A stretch of DNA of 5,093 nucleotides from Deltaproteobacteria bacterium (GTDB lineage Bacteria > Desulfobacterota > Desulfobacteria > Desulfobacterales > B30-G6), in contig JAFDAT010000279.1 of the NCBI GenBank assembly GCA_019313725.1, positions 1 to 5,093 on the forward strand, given 5' to 3'. The notes beneath the pieces were generated by a model. It searched no databases. It was not told where the DNA came from and saw only the letters and a program-made list of their open reading frames with translations. The stretch's first letter is position 1, and each line of letters starts with the position of its first letter. A program made the translations under genes and the position numbers. Below are positions 4,292-5,093 of the stretch, in pieces.

Positions 4292-5093
4292 TTGGCTCGT
4301 CTCAATGCCATGGACAAACTGGAAAGGCAACATCTGGAAGCCCTTCCGTGCCCCTCTTTTGACTCCCTTCCCTGGGTTGAGGGCGTCCCGTTGAAAGAGA
4401 GGCGTGTGGCCCTGGTTTCGACTGCAGGGCTGCACCGCCGCGTGGATCGGCCTTTTACCTTAGATCCGGGTGATGCCTACCGCGTCATACCGGGCGATAT
4501 ACGTGCGAATGATCTGGTCATGACCCATGTGTCCACTAATTTTGATCACACGGGTTTTCAACAGGACTGGAACGTCGTGTTTCCCATTGACCGGCTTCGG
4601 GAATTGGCCCGCAGGAAAATAATCGGCAGCGTGGCTGATTTTCACTATTCGTTCATGGGTGCCATTGACCCGTTGCAGTGGGAGGAAGCTGCCCGGAGCC
4701 TGGCGGGAATTCTGAAGAAGGATGCCGTCGATGCGGTTCTGCTGTTGCCGGTCTGACCGTACTGCACGCGCGCCGTTGGCGGGCTGTCGCATTATTTCGA
4801 AGATGAAGGCATTCCCACGACCCAGATCAGTCTTATCCGGTTGCACACGCAAAAAATAAATCCACCGCGAGCGCTGTGGGTTCCCTTTGAATTGGGACGT
4901 CCGCTGGGTGCACCCAACGATGCGCCCTTTCAGGAGCGGGTATTGATGGCGGCCTTGAAACTGCTCGAAGCACCCAAGGGACCAGTGCTTGAAGATTTTC
5001 CGGAAGAAGCGCCGGTTTCAAATGACACGGTTGTCGCGCTGGCCTGCCCGGTCGACTTCACCCAGCCTGAACCGGACTTGAACGGAATTGAAA
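4292..5093 (+). CDS. Selenoprotein B (GrdB/PrdB)-like protein, UPYC, 3' end cut by the window
   Basis: This resembles the glycine/sarcosine/betaine/D-proline reductase selenoprotein B family. From TTG 4292 the product begins MARLNAMDKLERQHL. Conserved-looking blocks are LPCPSFDSLPWVE (18-30), VALVSTAGLHRR (39-50), YRVIPGD (63-69), THVSTNFDHTGFQQDWNVVFP (78-98) and SVADFHYSFMGA (113-124). At VDAVLLLPV an in-frame TGA (4754-4756) encodes Sec155, followed by PYC, making UPYC. Translation continues with strong conservation (TTQISLIRLHTQKINPPRAL, then WVPFELGRPLGAPND) and LEDFPEEAP, open to the window end. A caller using the ordinary code would end the gene at 4756. In characterised reductases the B subunit Sec acts on the substrate amine; this standalone version has no Grd or Prd partners in view, so its substrate is unknown. 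Likely cytoplasmic. Confidence 0.92.
4754..4756 (+). other. In-frame UGA recoded as selenocysteine (Sec155)
   Basis: It sits in VLLLPV-U-PYCTRAVGG, the expected U-x-x-C position of this family. The frame after it stays open for 112 full codons to the window edge, with family-like sequence throughout, which argues against a true stop or a pseudogene. Confidence 0.9.
4764..4787 (+). promoter_or_regulatory. Bacterial SECIS-like hairpin for the GrdB-like gene
   Basis: GCGCGCC (4768-4774) pairs with GGCGGGC (4778-4784), with one G-G mismatch, around a GTT loop at 4775-4777. Outer pairs C4765-G4786, A4766-T4785 and a G4764-T4787 wobble extend it past one bulged base. The loop starts 18 bases after the UGA and contains GU, both usual for bacterial SECIS elements. 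The stem is GC-rich, unlike that of the FrnE-like gene. Confidence 0.55.

Noticed and set aside
4271..4756. A 161-residue protein ending at TGA 4754
   Set aside because: The family continues past this codon and the downstream frame is open and conserved. The ATG at 4271 also lies upstream of the ribosome site.

Overview
The window looks like a piece of a bacterial chromosome from a sulfate-reducer-type deltaproteobacterium (Desulfobacterota, possibly Desulfobacteraceae-like). The taxon is inferred from the gene set: two genes that read UGA as selenocysteine, a DUF2889 protein, an EFR1-type flavodoxin/ferredoxin fusion, and AT-rich intergenic DNA filled with diverged repeats. No rRNA, tRNA, CRISPR array or transposase gene was seen.

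Layout: (1) 14-580, minus strand, a DUF2889 protein. (2) 581-1026, an intergenic region holding a small inverted repeat and a 268-bp repeat block (742-1009) that contains a 92-bp palindromic element with perfect 11-bp ends. (3) 1027-1626, plus strand, a DsbA/FrnE-like thiol oxidoreductase whose first active-site cysteine is encoded by in-frame TGA (Sec-Pro-Trp-Cys), with a bacterial SECIS-like hairpin just downstream. A caller that treats TGA as stop loses the active site. (4) 1657-2463 and 2477-3592, minus strand, a two-gene unit read as asd (aspartate-semialdehyde dehydrogenase) and then an EFR1 protein with two [4Fe-4S] motifs; it converges on the selenoprotein gene. (5) 3593-4291, a 700-bp gap with a partial repeat copy, a heptanucleotide tandem repeat, two strong hairpins, a doubtful small ORF and an inverted second copy of the large repeat block (4081-4275). 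(6) 4292 to the window end, plus strand, a standalone GrdB/PrdB-like selenoprotein with in-frame TGA at 4754 (Sec-Pro-Tyr-Cys), cut by the window edge.

The two selenoproteins are the main result. Both carry U-P-aromatic-C, both have a stem-loop at similar spacing after the UGA, and both have good downstream conservation, so neither looks like a pseudogene. The leaders of both genes are built on diverged inverted copies of the same repeat. The 3.1-kb segment between the copies carries the Sec-FrnE gene and the asd-EFR1 pair. Whether the repeats are mobile-element remnants, promoters or operators cannot be settled from this window alone. Asd works in lysine/threonine/methionine biosynthesis; the other proteins are probably redox enzymes with unknown partners.
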